55,328 nucleotides of DNA from CAZFER01 sp964517495 (GTDB lineage Bacteria > Hinthialibacterota > Hinthialibacteria > Hinthialibacterales > Hinthialibacteraceae): assembly GCA_964517495.1 (NCBI GenBank), contig CAZFER010000040.1, positions 1-55,328 on the forward strand, written 5' to 3'. Numbering within the stretch: position 1 is the stretch's first letter; each line of letters starts with the position of its first letter. Both the position numbers and the translations under genes were made by a program. The notes under the pieces are model-generated. The model saw nothing but the letters and a program-made list of their open reading frames with translations. It was not told the origin of the DNA and did no database searches. Below, piece after piece: positions 8,350-17,223 of the stretch.

Positions 8350-11040
8350 TTAGAACAGAGACCAATTTTGTATTCCTGTCACGTCCTGTTGTAATGAAAT
8401 CACGGCCCATCCGGTTTCATCGTTTTTATAATTTTCTGTGATCACACCATAGGCGTTCATGTGCCAATAGGCATATAAGCCATCTGTAGGATCAATCATT
8501 TTGAAATCAAAACCGATAATATTTCGATCCGGTGGGTCTAAAGCTTGCGATTTATCCACGACAAATTCGACCACATAGCCAGAATTGTCATTTTTAATCC
8601 GAGCGGCATAATTCAAATACACTCCATTTGTTGTGTAATAAAAACCGTCACCTTCCACTGGGGTTGCCGCATTGGGAACTGATCCATCTCCGTAGTTTAC
8701 GTGCCCATCCACAACAACTCCAATTCCAAAGCCATACTGGTTTGCTTCTTTGCGGGTTAGGCGAGTAAAATTACCATCCAAATAAAGAACCGCAGAATCA
8801 TTAGCCCAAGGAGCACTTTGATCTAAAACAATATTCGGATCTAGCACATCAGCGGCTACATAGAGATAATCCTGATTATGAAGCAAGTAGAGCACAACAT
8901 GTTGAATTTCCGGTGGATTTGTATTTCCATTGATATGAACACCCGGTGGTTCACCGAACGGATTATTCTCTGGATCAGGCACATAATTATCGAACATTTC
9001 GGTGTAGGTTTCGGCATATTCGCCATCACCGATTAAGCCATCCAGAGTGATATTGGCCTCTTCAATATATGGCACGCTGAAGATAATGGGTTGAACTTCA
9101 TAATCACCCGCGATTGGAATTTCATCTCCACTGGAATCAGCGCTGGTTCCATCGAATAAAAGGCCTACCTTTTCAAAACCACTGGCGGCTTCATACTCTG
9201 CGTTATAGGTGAGTTGGGCGCTTCCTGTTAGGTTCGTAATGGTCCATACGATTACACCATCTTCAATAACAAATCCACCATTGGTGACAGAGATATTTGA
9301 CGCGGTTATACCATCAGGAGTGAATTCTCTTATAATTCCACTTACAGGAGAATCTCCACAAGCAAGAGCGTTTAGGGTAATATTTTCAATCGCACCATTC
9401 TCTGAGGAATCATAATATAATGTTGGGATTTCACGTGTTGCGAATAGTTCATATTGAGTGAGTTCCACGGCGGAGAAATCTGCAAAACTGAGATTTTCCG
9501 GACCACTCCAGGAAGTGACACCAAGTCCCGCAAAAACAGGATCGTCCCAATTTAATATGCGGGTAGTAGTCAATACTGTTTTTTCACCAGTGGATGAATT
9601 GGTATAGAGAACTGAAACCACATCCCCGGAACGAAGTATCTCTATATTTCCGCCATGAACATCTTCAGGGACGTTTCCAACATTATCCGCTTCTGTATCC
9701 GCCACTCTTTTTCTGGATTGCATACGAAGACTGTTATCTGATAAAAGTTGAGCAGAAGTATAAACGGCATCTGGTTCCAATGAATCCCGAATAAACAATC
9801 CAGCCCGTGCGTTGGTTGCGTCTCCCCCTGCGGGATCTAAAATGACATTGGCTTTCAAGCGGAATGGACCATTCAATTCATTGAAGATAAAATACATGTT
9901 GTCCGTGCTCGAAATACTCCCACCACCTGCGGATAAATAATAGGTTCCATTATCATATTCCGGTTCCAAACCCATCAAATCGGCGTTACCAAGAAGAATT
10001 TGATGTTCAAAATCTCCCAATCCTCCGGGCAATACGGCTTTTGTGAAATCACCAATTACTGGTAAATCGCCGATCGAGCCGTGTAAACTGACATTTTGGC
10101 TTGAAAAAAGATCAACATTTTGAGGAATTAAATTGTAATTGACCTCCGTATCTGAATCGGTCAAATTCCAAGTGATCACATGACCAGAGAGTGATCCATC
10201 ATTACTGATCTCAGATGCGTCCCAACCCTCGGGTATGGTTTCTGTCAAGATAGCAGCACCTGGATTGGCAACTTCGATTGAAATCGACGTAGGTTTACCA
10301 TTTTGGAATATATCATCCTTGATGGATCGCCAGGCGATTGGAGATTGAAATGTATCGAGTTTGACATCTGTTATCTCTCCAACTGCACTAAAATCATCCT
10401 GAGTATGGCTGGTAATAGCAAATCCATAAGCTACAGCATCGTTCATTGGTAAAACCATAGAGTGACCCAGCATCCAATTATCTCCATCAGAGGAGAATTC
10501 TGCAAAAACCCAATCTTTATCTTCTACCCTGGTAAGCCGAAGCCACATCGAACCACCATCCAGTGGGACAATATTACCCTCTTGATTTTGAAATCGGGTT
10601 CGGTCTACTCCAGGCGTTCCATTGAGTTCCGTACGCCATTGTGCACTGGAGTACTCCCATGTACCTTTGGCCATGGCGCCATAGTATACTCCCCCCGGCT
10701 CTTGGGGATACTGCCGGATCATAGGGCCGAATTTGTTCCATTGCTCCACGCCTGGATCTATCCAAGTTATTTTGCCGGAAATGGAGTAACTTCCACTTCG
10801 TTCCGTGTAGGCAAAGAAACCCTCATCCTGGTCATTCCATATATCACGGCCATTACCATTGATGGTATACACGGCATCCTCACCCGAGCCGGAAACTGTG
10901 ATGGAGCCATCCACCTTGTTTTCATTGCCGGCCAGAGTCCAATCCGCGGATTGATCGAAAATTCCAACCGCTCCATGCGTCTGACCCACGGTTATAGCGA
11001 ATAATACAATAACCATGGAAAAAAAAGTCCCAGTTCTCAT
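8350..11040 (-). CDS. Large secreted multidomain protein with a CBM9/DOMON-like C-terminal domain and a WxLF tag
   Basis: An 896-residue exported protein, probably binding carbohydrate at the cell surface or outside. After a signal peptide (MRTGTFFSMVIVLFAITVG) come two LamG/DUF1349-like beta-sandwich regions (about 25-220 and 345-530; motifs RAGLFIRDSLEPDA and GLGVTSW), each followed by a repeat-type domain with GxxITWNLT or GVIVWTITNL. Residues about 650-885 form a CBM9/DOMON-like domain (ITLDGLIGDGEYAETY…YLYVAADVLDPN). The chain ends DVTGIQNWSLF, matching the end of the 3870-5921 protein. GGAGG precedes the ATG. The gene is divergent from the pseudopilin at 11223, and TAATCAGACAA overlaps its promoter. 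No catalytic residues recognised. Confidence 0.78.
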   Translation of the reverse strand: MRTGTFFSMVIVLFAITVGQTHGAVGIFDQSADWTLAGNENKVDGSITVSGSGEDAVYTINGNGRDIWNDQDEGFFAYTERSGSYSISGKITWIDPGVEQWNKFGPMIRQYPQEPGGVYYGAMAKGTWEYSSAQWRTELNGTPGVDRTRFQNQEGNIVPLDGGSMWLRLTRVEDKDWVFAEFSSDGDNWMLGHSMVLPMNDAVAYGFAITSHTQDDFSAVGEITDVKLDTFQSPIAWRSIKDDIFQNGKPTSISIEVANPGAAILTETIPEGWDASEISNDGSLSGHVITWNLTDSDTEVNYNLIPQNVDLFSSQNVSLHGSIGDLPVIGDFTKAVLPGGLGDFEHQILLGNADLMGLEPEYDNGTYYLSAGGGSISSTDNMYFIFNELNGPFRLKANVILDPAGGDATNARAGLFIRDSLEPDAVYTSAQLLSDNSLRMQSRKRVADTEADNVGNVPEDVHGGNIEILRSGDVVSVLYTNSSTGEKTVLTTTRILNWDDPVFAGLGVTSWSGPENLSFADFSAVELTQYELFATREIPTLYYDSSENGAIENITLNALACGDSPVSGIIREFTPDGITASNISVTNGGFVIEDGVIVWTITNLTGSAQLTYNAEYEAASGFEKVGLLFDGTSADSSGDEIPIAGDYEVQPIIFSVPYIEEANITLDGLIGDGEYAETYTEMFDNYVPDPENNPFGEPPGVHINGNTNPPEIQHVVLYLLHNQDYLYVAADVLDPNIVLDQSAPWANDSAVLYLDGNFTRLTRKEANQYGFGIGVVVDGHVNYGDGSVPNAATPVEGDGFYYTTNGVYLNYAARIKNDNSGYVVEFVVDKSQALDPPDRNIIGFDFKMIDPTDGLYAYWHMNAYGVITENYKNDETGWAVISLQQDVTGIQNWSLF

Positions 11041-11084
11041 TAGTTTTTCCTCCTAAAAGTCTGCTTAAAAGCCTGATAGTATGA

Positions 11085-11122
11085 TAATCAGACAATATTA
11101 CAAGATTTTAAAGTGTTGTCAA
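11085..11122 (-). promoter_or_regulatory. Promoter and FadR-like operator for the 8350-11040 gene
   Basis: On the minus strand TTGACA (11117-11122) and TAATAT (11095-11100) are 16 bp apart. TTGTCTGATTA (revcomp TAATCAGACAA, 11085-11095) begins at the last base of the -10 box and runs over the expected start site, a classic repressor position. The same word recurs in two neighbouring promoters. Confidence 0.6.
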
Positions 11123-11157
11123 GAAGAAAAATATTTATTTTTTTAGCCAATCTCTTC

Positions 11158-11185
11158 TTGACATTTATTTATCAGACAATATGAT
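11158..11185 (+). promoter_or_regulatory. Promoter and FadR-like operator for the 11223 pseudopilin
   Basis: TTGACA and TATGAT are 16 bp apart, close to sigma70 consensus. The operator word TTATCAGACAA (11169-11179) fills the spacer exactly up to the -10 box. The two operators of this divergent region start 84 bp apart, about eight helical turns, which would allow cooperative binding or looping. Confidence 0.65.
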
Positions 11186-11222
11186 TAATAGAATATCATA
11201 TGTTTAAAGAGGTTAAACGATA

Positions 11223-11873
11223 ATGCAACAAAAAAATGCGTTCACGTTGATTGAATTGCTTATTGTTGTGGCCATAATTGGCATTCTAGCCGCTATTGCT
11301 GTTCCAAACTTTTTAAATGCGCAAATACGAGCAAAAATCGCCCGATCCCAAGCCGATATGAAAGCGTTAGGGATTGGAATTGAATCGTTTCGGATCGATA
11401 AGGGCAATTTATTAGTGGATTTTTTTGATGAAAATGATGCGGGAGCGATAAAACGTTTGCAAAAATGGGGATTGTGTTCGGTCAACAATTTTGATGATAC
11501 CGTAAGAAACCAGATATGTATTTATGCTAATTTGACCTCTCCCGTTGCCTATTTAAGTTCTATACCCAATGATCCCTTTTTTGCCAAAATCGGCAATCAC
11601 GTTTCGGATCGACTGCAAGCCGCCTTCGCTGGTACATATATTTATTATGATAATGAAGCTAGTATTCCCGGCGCGGACCATTACATACCATTATTAAGTG
11701 GAGATAACGGAAAGCCGTTTAATATTTCCCCCCTTAGGCCAAACCAATGGGTTTTACTGGGTATTGGGCCAGACGCTACCGTGGGGGATGCCGATCTGAA
11801 TCGGCGAGGAATACCTTACGATGCCTCAAATGGTCTTTTAAGCGAAGGGGATCTTATGATGAGAAGCGGGTAA
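11223..11873 (+). CDS. Type II secretion-like pseudopilin (copy 2)
   Basis: A 216-residue prepilin. The leader is only MQQKNA before FTLIELLIVVAIIGILAA, giving prepilin-peptidase cleavage and N-methylation at F. The helix ends in AVPNFLNAQIRAKIARSQAD. The globular domain contains LTSPVAYLSSIPNDPF, which matches the LTSPMAYMSSVPLDPF segment of copy 1, and ends YDASNGLLSEGDLMMRSG. No secretion-system genes are adjacent. It is transcribed divergently from the large secreted protein gene and precedes the regulator at 12077. The promoter carries the predicted operator of that regulator. Confidence 0.9.
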   Translation: MQQKNAFTLIELLIVVAIIGILAAIAVPNFLNAQIRAKIARSQADMKALGIGIESFRIDKGNLLVDFFDENDAGAIKRLQKWGLCSVNNFDDTVRNQICIYANLTSPVAYLSSIPNDPFFAKIGNHVSDRLQAAFAGTYIYYDNEASIPGADHYIPLLSGDNGKPFNISPLRPNQWVLLGIGPDATVGDADLNRRGIPYDASNGLLSEGDLMMRSG

Positions 11874-12005
11874 TAATTTTTAGAACTACGGGTCGGAAGG
11901 TTGCTTTATTTGGAGAGCCAAGAGAAAAAATCACTTGAAATGTAGAGAATTAAATCGATTTAGGGTTGTTTCTCTTTTGTTAAATAGCAGAACAAAGGTT
12001 TCTTC

Positions 12006-12044
12006 TTGTGTGATTTTTGAATAGAATACATATTTGTCTGATAA
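12006..12044 (+). promoter_or_regulatory. Promoter and operator of the 12077 regulator (autoregulation)
   Basis: TTGTGT and CATATT lie 17 bp apart upstream of the regulator gene. TTGTCTGATAA (12034-12044) abuts the -10 box on its downstream side. This is the third exact or near-exact copy of the word within 1 kb, here in front of the gene for its most likely binding protein. Confidence 0.55.
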
Positions 12045-12076
12045 AATGTAGATAGCATATTAAGAAGAAGGTTGCC

Positions 12077-12835
12077 ATGTTTAAAGAACTAAAAAGAGAA
12101 AATTTATCCAAAACAATGGTCCGTGCATTAAGTAGATACATTATCGAGAATAATCTCAAGCCAGGAGATCGAATACCCACGGAAAGCGAACTGGCATCCA
12201 GTTTTCAAGTTGGGCGAAGTGTAGTGCGTGAGGCGCTGAAGGCATTGGAAATCATTGGATTGATTATTTGTCGCCCCGGTGTTGGTGCTATTCTTTCCTC
12301 AGAAGGAGTCGATCCATTCTTGCTGCCTTTTGTTTTCGGTTTTGTTCTGGAAGAGAAAACATTAAAAAGTCTCTGTGAATTGCGTTTGATTTTCGAACAA
12401 GGCGCCTCCCAGTTGGCTTGCAAGAATTGCGAAAAGGAAGAATTGAAACAATTGAGAGAGATTGCCGAGAAATTGGATGCAATCAAACAGGATACATATG
12501 ACAATCCTTCCGAAGAGAATCAACATAAATTATGCAAACTTGAAATCCAATTTCACCAAAATCTCGTTTCATCTTCAAAAAATTCCGTGCTCATGAAATT
12601 CAGCAAATTATGGGAAATTTTCTTTTCCCATGCTTTGGTTTCCGGCGATCTTGTAATGGCTTCCAAGGCTGGGCATGAAAATGTAGTCGAAAAAATAAAA
12701 CATACGGAGATTGTTGACGCGATTATAAACAATGAAGAAGACCGGGCAGCAAAACAAATCAAAACACATTTGGCCTATTGGCTAAAGAATCACGACGGGA
12801 TAAGCAAAAACTCGCTAATTAAATTGGCTGAATAA
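12077..12835 (+). CDS. FadR-subfamily GntR transcriptional regulator (copy 2)
   Basis: A 252-residue regulator with an N-terminal winged helix (GDRIPTESELASSFQVGRSVVREALKALEIIGL) and a C-terminal helical FCD ligand-binding domain (LCELRLIFEQGASQLA). GAAGG precedes the ATG. It is a clear paralogue of the protein at 3082-3837, including SGDL.MASKAG in the FCD domain. Its own promoter and the divergent pair at 11.1 kb carry TTGTCTGATAA-type sites, so it probably represses itself, the pseudopilin and the secreted protein. The sugar-acid genes that follow (25 bp to the next start) suggest that a sugar acid or lactone is the inducer; this is inference. Confidence 0.92.
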   Translation: MFKELKRENLSKTMVRALSRYIIENNLKPGDRIPTESELASSFQVGRSVVREALKALEIIGLIICRPGVGAILSSEGVDPFLLPFVFGFVLEEKTLKSLCELRLIFEQGASQLACKNCEKEELKQLREIAEKLDAIKQDTYDNPSEENQHKLCKLEIQFHQNLVSSSKNSVLMKFSKLWEIFFSHALVSGDLVMASKAGHENVVEKIKHTEIVDAIINNEEDRAAKQIKTHLAYWLKNHDGISKNSLIKLAE

Positions 12836-12860
12836 AAAGATCTTTAAAAGTGATAAAAAA

Positions 12861-13682
12861 ATGAATGATAATGTGAATATTATCGCTGAACATTTAGATT
12901 TTCCTGAAGGACCAGCGTTTGATGCAGCCGGGAATCTCTGGTTTGTTGAACTTAAGGGAGGGAACCTGGTCCAATGGTCAAAAAATGAGTTGCATCGCGT
13001 TTCAACGCAAGGCGCACCTAATGGTCTTGCCTTTGACCGCCACGGAAAAGCTTGGTTTTGCGATTCAGAACAGAACGCAATCCGCTACTACGATCCGGTC
13101 GAGAACCATTTTGAAACAATAACGGATTCCTTCGCTGGGCAACCATTCGCCAAACCAAACGATCTGGCTTTCGATTCTCTAGGGAATTTGGTTTTCACCA
13201 ATCCTGGAGATTCCAGAACCGAGCCAACAGGTTATGTTTGTTGTCTTGGATTGGATGGCACATTAAAAACGGTTGCGAATCATATGTTCTTCCCTAATGG
13301 ATTAGCTTTTGCTGATGAGGGGAGAACTCTCATTATTGCGGAAACCTATCGGCATCGGTTATGGAAGGGAAAATGGGATCCGAAAAACGCTGAATGGATT
13401 GATGCTCAGCCTTGGGCTGAAGTGGGAGGGCCCATCGGACCGGATGGGATGGCCCTAGGCACAGATGGTTTACTCTATACGGCCGTATTTGGAACCGGAC
13501 AAATTCGTGTGGTGGATCATTCGGGCACTTTAATCCATTCCTATGATTTGCCTGGCCAAAGACCCACAAATGTAGCATTTGATCCGTCAGGAAATTTAGG
13601 ATTGGTCGTCACCGAAGCCGAAAACGGTCTTTTGTTGAGTATCCCTATTTCGGTTTCAGGCGTTTCCTTGTTTCAAAGGTGA
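12861..13682 (+). CDS. SMP-30/gluconolactonase-like sugar lactonase
   Basis: A 273-residue six-bladed propeller hydrolase that opens sugar lactones to aldonic or aldaric acids in the cytoplasm (no signal peptide). The SMP-30 metal-site pattern is visible: FPEGPAFDAAGNLWFVE (metal Glu), KPNDLAFDSLGNLVFTN, MFFPNGLAFADEG and GPDGMALGTDGLLY (metal Asp). Length is normal for the family. It lies 25 bp after the regulator and 66 bp before the RraA-like gene. With the dehydratase at 17224 it could form a lactone to acid to 2-keto-3-deoxy-acid route. Confidence 0.88.
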   Translation: MNDNVNIIAEHLDFPEGPAFDAAGNLWFVELKGGNLVQWSKNELHRVSTQGAPNGLAFDRHGKAWFCDSEQNAIRYYDPVENHFETITDSFAGQPFAKPNDLAFDSLGNLVFTNPGDSRTEPTGYVCCLGLDGTLKTVANHMFFPNGLAFADEGRTLIIAETYRHRLWKGKWDPKNAEWIDAQPWAEVGGPIGPDGMALGTDGLLYTAVFGTGQIRVVDHSGTLIHSYDLPGQRPTNVAFDPSGNLGLVVTEAENGLLLSIPISVSGVSLFQR

Positions 13683-13748
13683 TTATATTGATGATAATGA
13701 AGTTTTAACCAACATATGAACGTAATAATCAATTGAAGAAAGAAAAAA

Positions 13749-14456
13749 ATGAAAATTCCTGATTATAAACACGCCCCTTTGAATCTAGATTATGATGTAC
13801 TTAGCGTGAATGATCGATATAAAAAACTTTATACCGGTCTGGTTTATGATGCGTGTGAACATTTTGGTTTGCCATGCACGGCCATGGATAGTGGGATTTA
13901 TCCTTTGATTCATACTATGAAAGTGGCTGGCCCTGCATTTACGGTTCATTGCGTTTCCACACCCAGCCGGGATGAGAATTTACATGATATCCGACTCGGC
14001 ATGCTAAAGAGTATGACCCCCGGTTGTATTCAGATCCGGGACACACAAAACAACCGGAATTGCGGACAATTCGGGGAAATCAGCGCAACGGCGGCCCGTG
14101 CCGCGGGATGCTCTGGTGCGGTGATCGACGGCAGCACGCGGGATAGCAACCATCTGATTGACATGGGATTTCCCACCTTCTGCCGATTCCGGAACCCCGT
14201 CGAAGCATTCGGCCGGTTTATGGCTGTTGATTATCAAATTCCCATTTATGTCAATGGGATTGACGGACAGATCACGGTCTTCCCCGGCGATTACATAATG
14301 GGTGACAACGATGGAGTCGTGATCATTCCCCAGGATTATACACTCCAAGTTTTGGAACAGGCCGAAACATGGAAACGATCCGAATCCCAAAGCCGGGAAG
14401 CCATGGGGAATGGGATCGATCCTTTTGAAGTGTACGCACGGTACGGACGTTTTTAA
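13749..14456 (+). CDS. RraA-like aldolase (HMG/CHA aldolase family)
   Basis: A 235-residue member of the RraA / 4-hydroxy-4-methyl-2-oxoglutarate aldolase fold. Visible landmarks are the N-terminal YDACEHFGLP region, GPAFTVHC, the GEISATAARAAGCSGAVIDGSTRD active-site stretch with the RD pair, and PGDYIMGDNDGVVIIP. In aldolase members the R-D residues bind pyruvate and Mg. Family members in carbohydrate loci cleave or decarboxylate keto-acids rather than acting on RNase E. Its position between a lactonase and a transporter, upstream of an enolase-family dehydratase, suggests cleavage of a 2-keto-3-deoxy sugar acid. Exact substrate unknown. Confidence 0.85.
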   Translation: MKIPDYKHAPLNLDYDVLSVNDRYKKLYTGLVYDACEHFGLPCTAMDSGIYPLIHTMKVAGPAFTVHCVSTPSRDENLHDIRLGMLKSMTPGCIQIRDTQNNRNCGQFGEISATAARAAGCSGAVIDGSTRDSNHLIDMGFPTFCRFRNPVEAFGRFMAVDYQIPIYVNGIDGQITVFPGDYIMGDNDGVVIIPQDYTLQVLEQAETWKRSESQSREAMGNGIDPFEVYARYGRF

Positions 14457-14565
14457 CAAAAAGCCATGCTTATCATTCCCTCAGATAAAGCATTGAAATA
14501 ATACATGCATACTGTAATTGTAGAATTTTTCGTGACGATATTCACTAATTTTGGAGAGTGAGATA

Positions 14566-15810
14566 ATGTCAAAACAACCTTTGATTCCCTACAAATGGGA
14601 AATGATTGTTCTTTTGTGGTTTGCCTATTTCTTCAATCAGGGTGACCGTCAGATATACAATGTCGTTTTACCCTTAATTAAGAAAGATCTTCTTTTAAGT
14701 GATGTACAATTGGGATTGGTTGCTACGATATTTACTCTTTGTTATGCTGTACTGGTACCCATCGCCGGTTACGCTGGGGACATATTTCGCCGTAAATGGA
14801 TTGTGTTCTTTAGCTTACTCATTTGGAGCACGGCTACCTTGTTTACTGGAATCAGTACAGGGCTAGTGCTTTTGATCCTGTTTCGCGGCGTGGCCACGGG
14901 GGGTGGTGAAGCGTTCTATTATCCAGCCGCTAATTCCCTGATTGGACAATACCATCATAAAACCCGTGCCCTTGCGATGTCGATTCATCAAACGTCCCTT
15001 TATGCGGGAATTGTCGTCAGTGGATTTATCGCAGGATATATTGGGGAACATTTCGGCTGGCGCATGGCTTTTTACCTCTTTGGAATTTTGGGAATTCTCT
15101 TGGCTGCTATTCTTTATTTCCGGTTGGAAGATACTCCCCACCCCAATCACGATCCCGAAAAAAACGAGGCAGCTGGCGAGCGAATTCCCATTCTAACCGT
15201 CCTTATAAGCATTGCACGTAAACCAACCGCGCTTATGCTCTGCCTGGCATTCGGCGGGATGGTTTTTGTCAACATTGGATTTATGACATGGATGCCAACG
15301 TATCTTCACGAGGATTATTTCCTATCGCTAACCCGGGCTGGTTTCGCTTCAACGTTCTATCATTATTTATTTGCCTTTATCGGTGTCTTATTAGGGGGGC
15401 AACTATCTGATTACCTGGCCCAAAAGAGACGAACCATTCGCATGGAAACCGAGTGCCTGGGATTGCTTTTAGGTGCACCTTTTATCTACTTGATGGGAGC
15501 CACGGAAAACATTTTATTGTGCTATATCGCGATGGCCGCATTCGGGTTCTTTCGGGGTATATATGATTCCAATCTTTTTGCCGCCTTGTTCGATGTTATC
15601 GAGCCTCGGGTGCGAGCCTCCGCAGTGGGCATCATGATTGCCTTCGCCTTTGTCGTGGGCGCTTTCGCTCCATTGATCTTAGGGTGGGTTAAGGAAAGTT
15701 GGGGCTTGGCGGTAGGGATATCCTCCCTGGGCTATGTGTATTTATTATCCGCATTGATTATTTTGTTTGCTCAATACATGTTTTTTCAAAACGATTACTA
15801 TGAAGAGTAA
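14566..15810 (+). CDS. MFS transporter, anion:cation/hexuronate-type
   Basis: An inner-membrane carrier of 414 residues with 12 predicted helices. Start chosen at the ATG at 14566, which has GGAG nine bases upstream, rather than an upstream TTG. The N-terminal half has the family landmarks FNQGDRQIYNVVLPLIKKDL and GYAGDIFRRKW (the loop 2-3 motif), the latter common in hexuronate and phthalate carriers. The second half repeats a loop motif (GGQLSDYLAQKRR). Neighbours (lactonase, aldolase, dehydratase, xylanase, pectate lyase) point to uptake of a uronate, aldonate or oligosaccharide product. Confidence 0.85.
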   Translation: MSKQPLIPYKWEMIVLLWFAYFFNQGDRQIYNVVLPLIKKDLLLSDVQLGLVATIFTLCYAVLVPIAGYAGDIFRRKWIVFFSLLIWSTATLFTGISTGLVLLILFRGVATGGGEAFYYPAANSLIGQYHHKTRALAMSIHQTSLYAGIVVSGFIAGYIGEHFGWRMAFYLFGILGILLAAILYFRLEDTPHPNHDPEKNEAAGERIPILTVLISIARKPTALMLCLAFGGMVFVNIGFMTWMPTYLHEDYFLSLTRAGFASTFYHYLFAFIGVLLGGQLSDYLAQKRRTIRMETECLGLLLGAPFIYLMGATENILLCYIAMAAFGFFRGIYDSNLFAALFDVIEPRVRASAVGIMIAFAFVVGAFAPLILGWVKESWGLAVGISSLGYVYLLSALIILFAQYMFFQNDYYEE

Positions 15811-15850
15811 GATTAATTAGGCTCTCAAAAAAATAGAAATGGAGAAAAAA

Positions 15851-17221
15851 ATGAAACCTTTTTATCCCTTCAAACCAGTATTACACATTGTTCTCATCAC
15901 TTCTGCAATTTTGTCTATTTCAAGTATTTCATCCTACGCTGAAGTTTCTGAGAAATATGAAACTTTATGGAACGACCCGGAATTAAACCAAACCATCGAT
16001 AACAACATTGATACATACAGGAAGGGACATCTCGCATTGGAGATTGTTACCGAGGATGGAAAACCGGTTACAAACGCAAAGATCAAAGCGGCTCAGACAG
16101 GGCATGAATTCTTGTTTGGATGTAACCTTTTTTTCTTGAAGGGATTTGATTCGGATGAGATGAATCAGAAATATGAAGAGACTTTTGTTAACTTATTTAA
16201 TTTCGCCACCATGCCCTTTTATTGGTCGGACTTGGAACCGGAACCGGGGAACATTCGCTTTCAGAAAGATTCACCTCCGATTTTCCGTCGTCCACCACCG
16301 GATGTGCTCCTCGAATTTGGATTCAAACATAACTTGACATTGAAAGGTCATCCTTTGATTTGGCATGCCTGGTATCCTGATTGGATGCCAGACGATCAAG
16401 CGGAAGTGGAGGCGTATGCACGTAAACGCTTTGCGGAAATTGCTGCGCGTTACAGCCAGCATATAAAAATTTGGGATGTAGTAAATGAATCACTGGTACG
16501 TGGAATGAATATCACACTGCCAAGAGACTATGTGCCGTGGACATTTCAAGAAGTCGATCGCTGGTTTTCTGATGATAACATTATGATGATCAATGAAGTC
16601 ACGAGTAAAAGTCACGAATATCACAAATCAGAAACACAATATTATCTTCAAATCAAAAATCTCATTGCGCGTGGTATACGTGTGGATGGAATTGGTTATC
16701 AGTTTCATATCTTTTCGGAAGGCGGCTTAAAGAATGTTCTCGCTGGAAATGCATTTACACCACAAACCTTAATGCAAGTATATGAACTATACCGTGAGTT
16801 TAAACTTCCATTGTATGTCACCGAAATCACCATCCCCAGTTTGGGTGAGGTTGGAGAGGAAGATCAAGCGGAATTGGTGAAAAACTTCTACCGACTTTGG
16901 TTCAGCACACCGAACATGGCTGGTATTACATGGTGGAACCTTGGAGACGGTACGGCGGTTCCCAGAGAAAACAAATGGAATGGTGGATTGTTGAATGAGG
17001 ATTTGGAACCCAAGAAATCCTACCAGGTACTCGATCAATTGATTAATCATGAGTGGAAAACCGACTATGAAGGCGAAACCAATGACATTGGCCGTGCCAT
17101 ATTCCATGGATTTTATGGACCTTACAAAATCACTGTAGAAACCGATGAAGGTACGAAGGAATTTACAGTTAATCATTCAAGCAAACAAAGTGGACATCAT
17201 GTGATTGTCGTTGAGGATTAG
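15851..17221 (+). CDS. Secreted GH10 endo-1,4-beta-xylanase-like enzyme
   Basis: A 456-residue exported retaining glycosidase of clan GH-A. The start at 15851 is preferred because GGAG lies seven bases upstream; the ATG at 15839 has none. A signal peptide (about 1-30) is followed by a small beta domain and a TIM barrel. Family hallmarks: GHPLIWHAWYPDWM, acid/base E213 in WDVVNES, VDGIGYQFH, and nucleophile E325 in LYVTEITIP. In canonical GH10 the nucleophile motif is TE[LIF]D; here D is replaced by T, so substrate range may differ. The final 60 residues form an extra beta domain. Two bases separate it from the next gene, so translation is probably coupled. Confidence 0.87.
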   Translation: MKPFYPFKPVLHIVLITSAILSISSISSYAEVSEKYETLWNDPELNQTIDNNIDTYRKGHLALEIVTEDGKPVTNAKIKAAQTGHEFLFGCNLFFLKGFDSDEMNQKYEETFVNLFNFATMPFYWSDLEPEPGNIRFQKDSPPIFRRPPPDVLLEFGFKHNLTLKGHPLIWHAWYPDWMPDDQAEVEAYARKRFAEIAARYSQHIKIWDVVNESLVRGMNITLPRDYVPWTFQEVDRWFSDDNIMMINEVTSKSHEYHKSETQYYLQIKNLIARGIRVDGIGYQFHIFSEGGLKNVLAGNAFTPQTLMQVYELYREFKLPLYVTEITIPSLGEVGEEDQAELVKNFYRLWFSTPNMAGITWWNLGDGTAVPRENKWNGGLLNEDLEPKKSYQVLDQLINHEWKTDYEGETNDIGRAIFHGFYGPYKITVETDEGTKEFTVNHSSKQSGHHVIVVED

Positions 17222-17223
17222 TA

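Noticed and set aside
10462..11004. Long open frame on the plus strand
   Set aside because: It lies fully antisense to the signal-peptide region and first domain of the secreted protein at 8350-11040, has no ribosome site and a low-complexity composition.
14004..14459. 151-codon minus-strand frame
   Set aside because: Fully antisense to the RraA-like gene, which has family motifs throughout.
14464..14498. Imperfect hairpin ATGCTTATC / GATAAAGCAT after the RraA-like gene
   Set aside because: Bulged stem, nine-base loop and no following T-run; transcription of the sugar-acid genes probably continues to the MFS gene.
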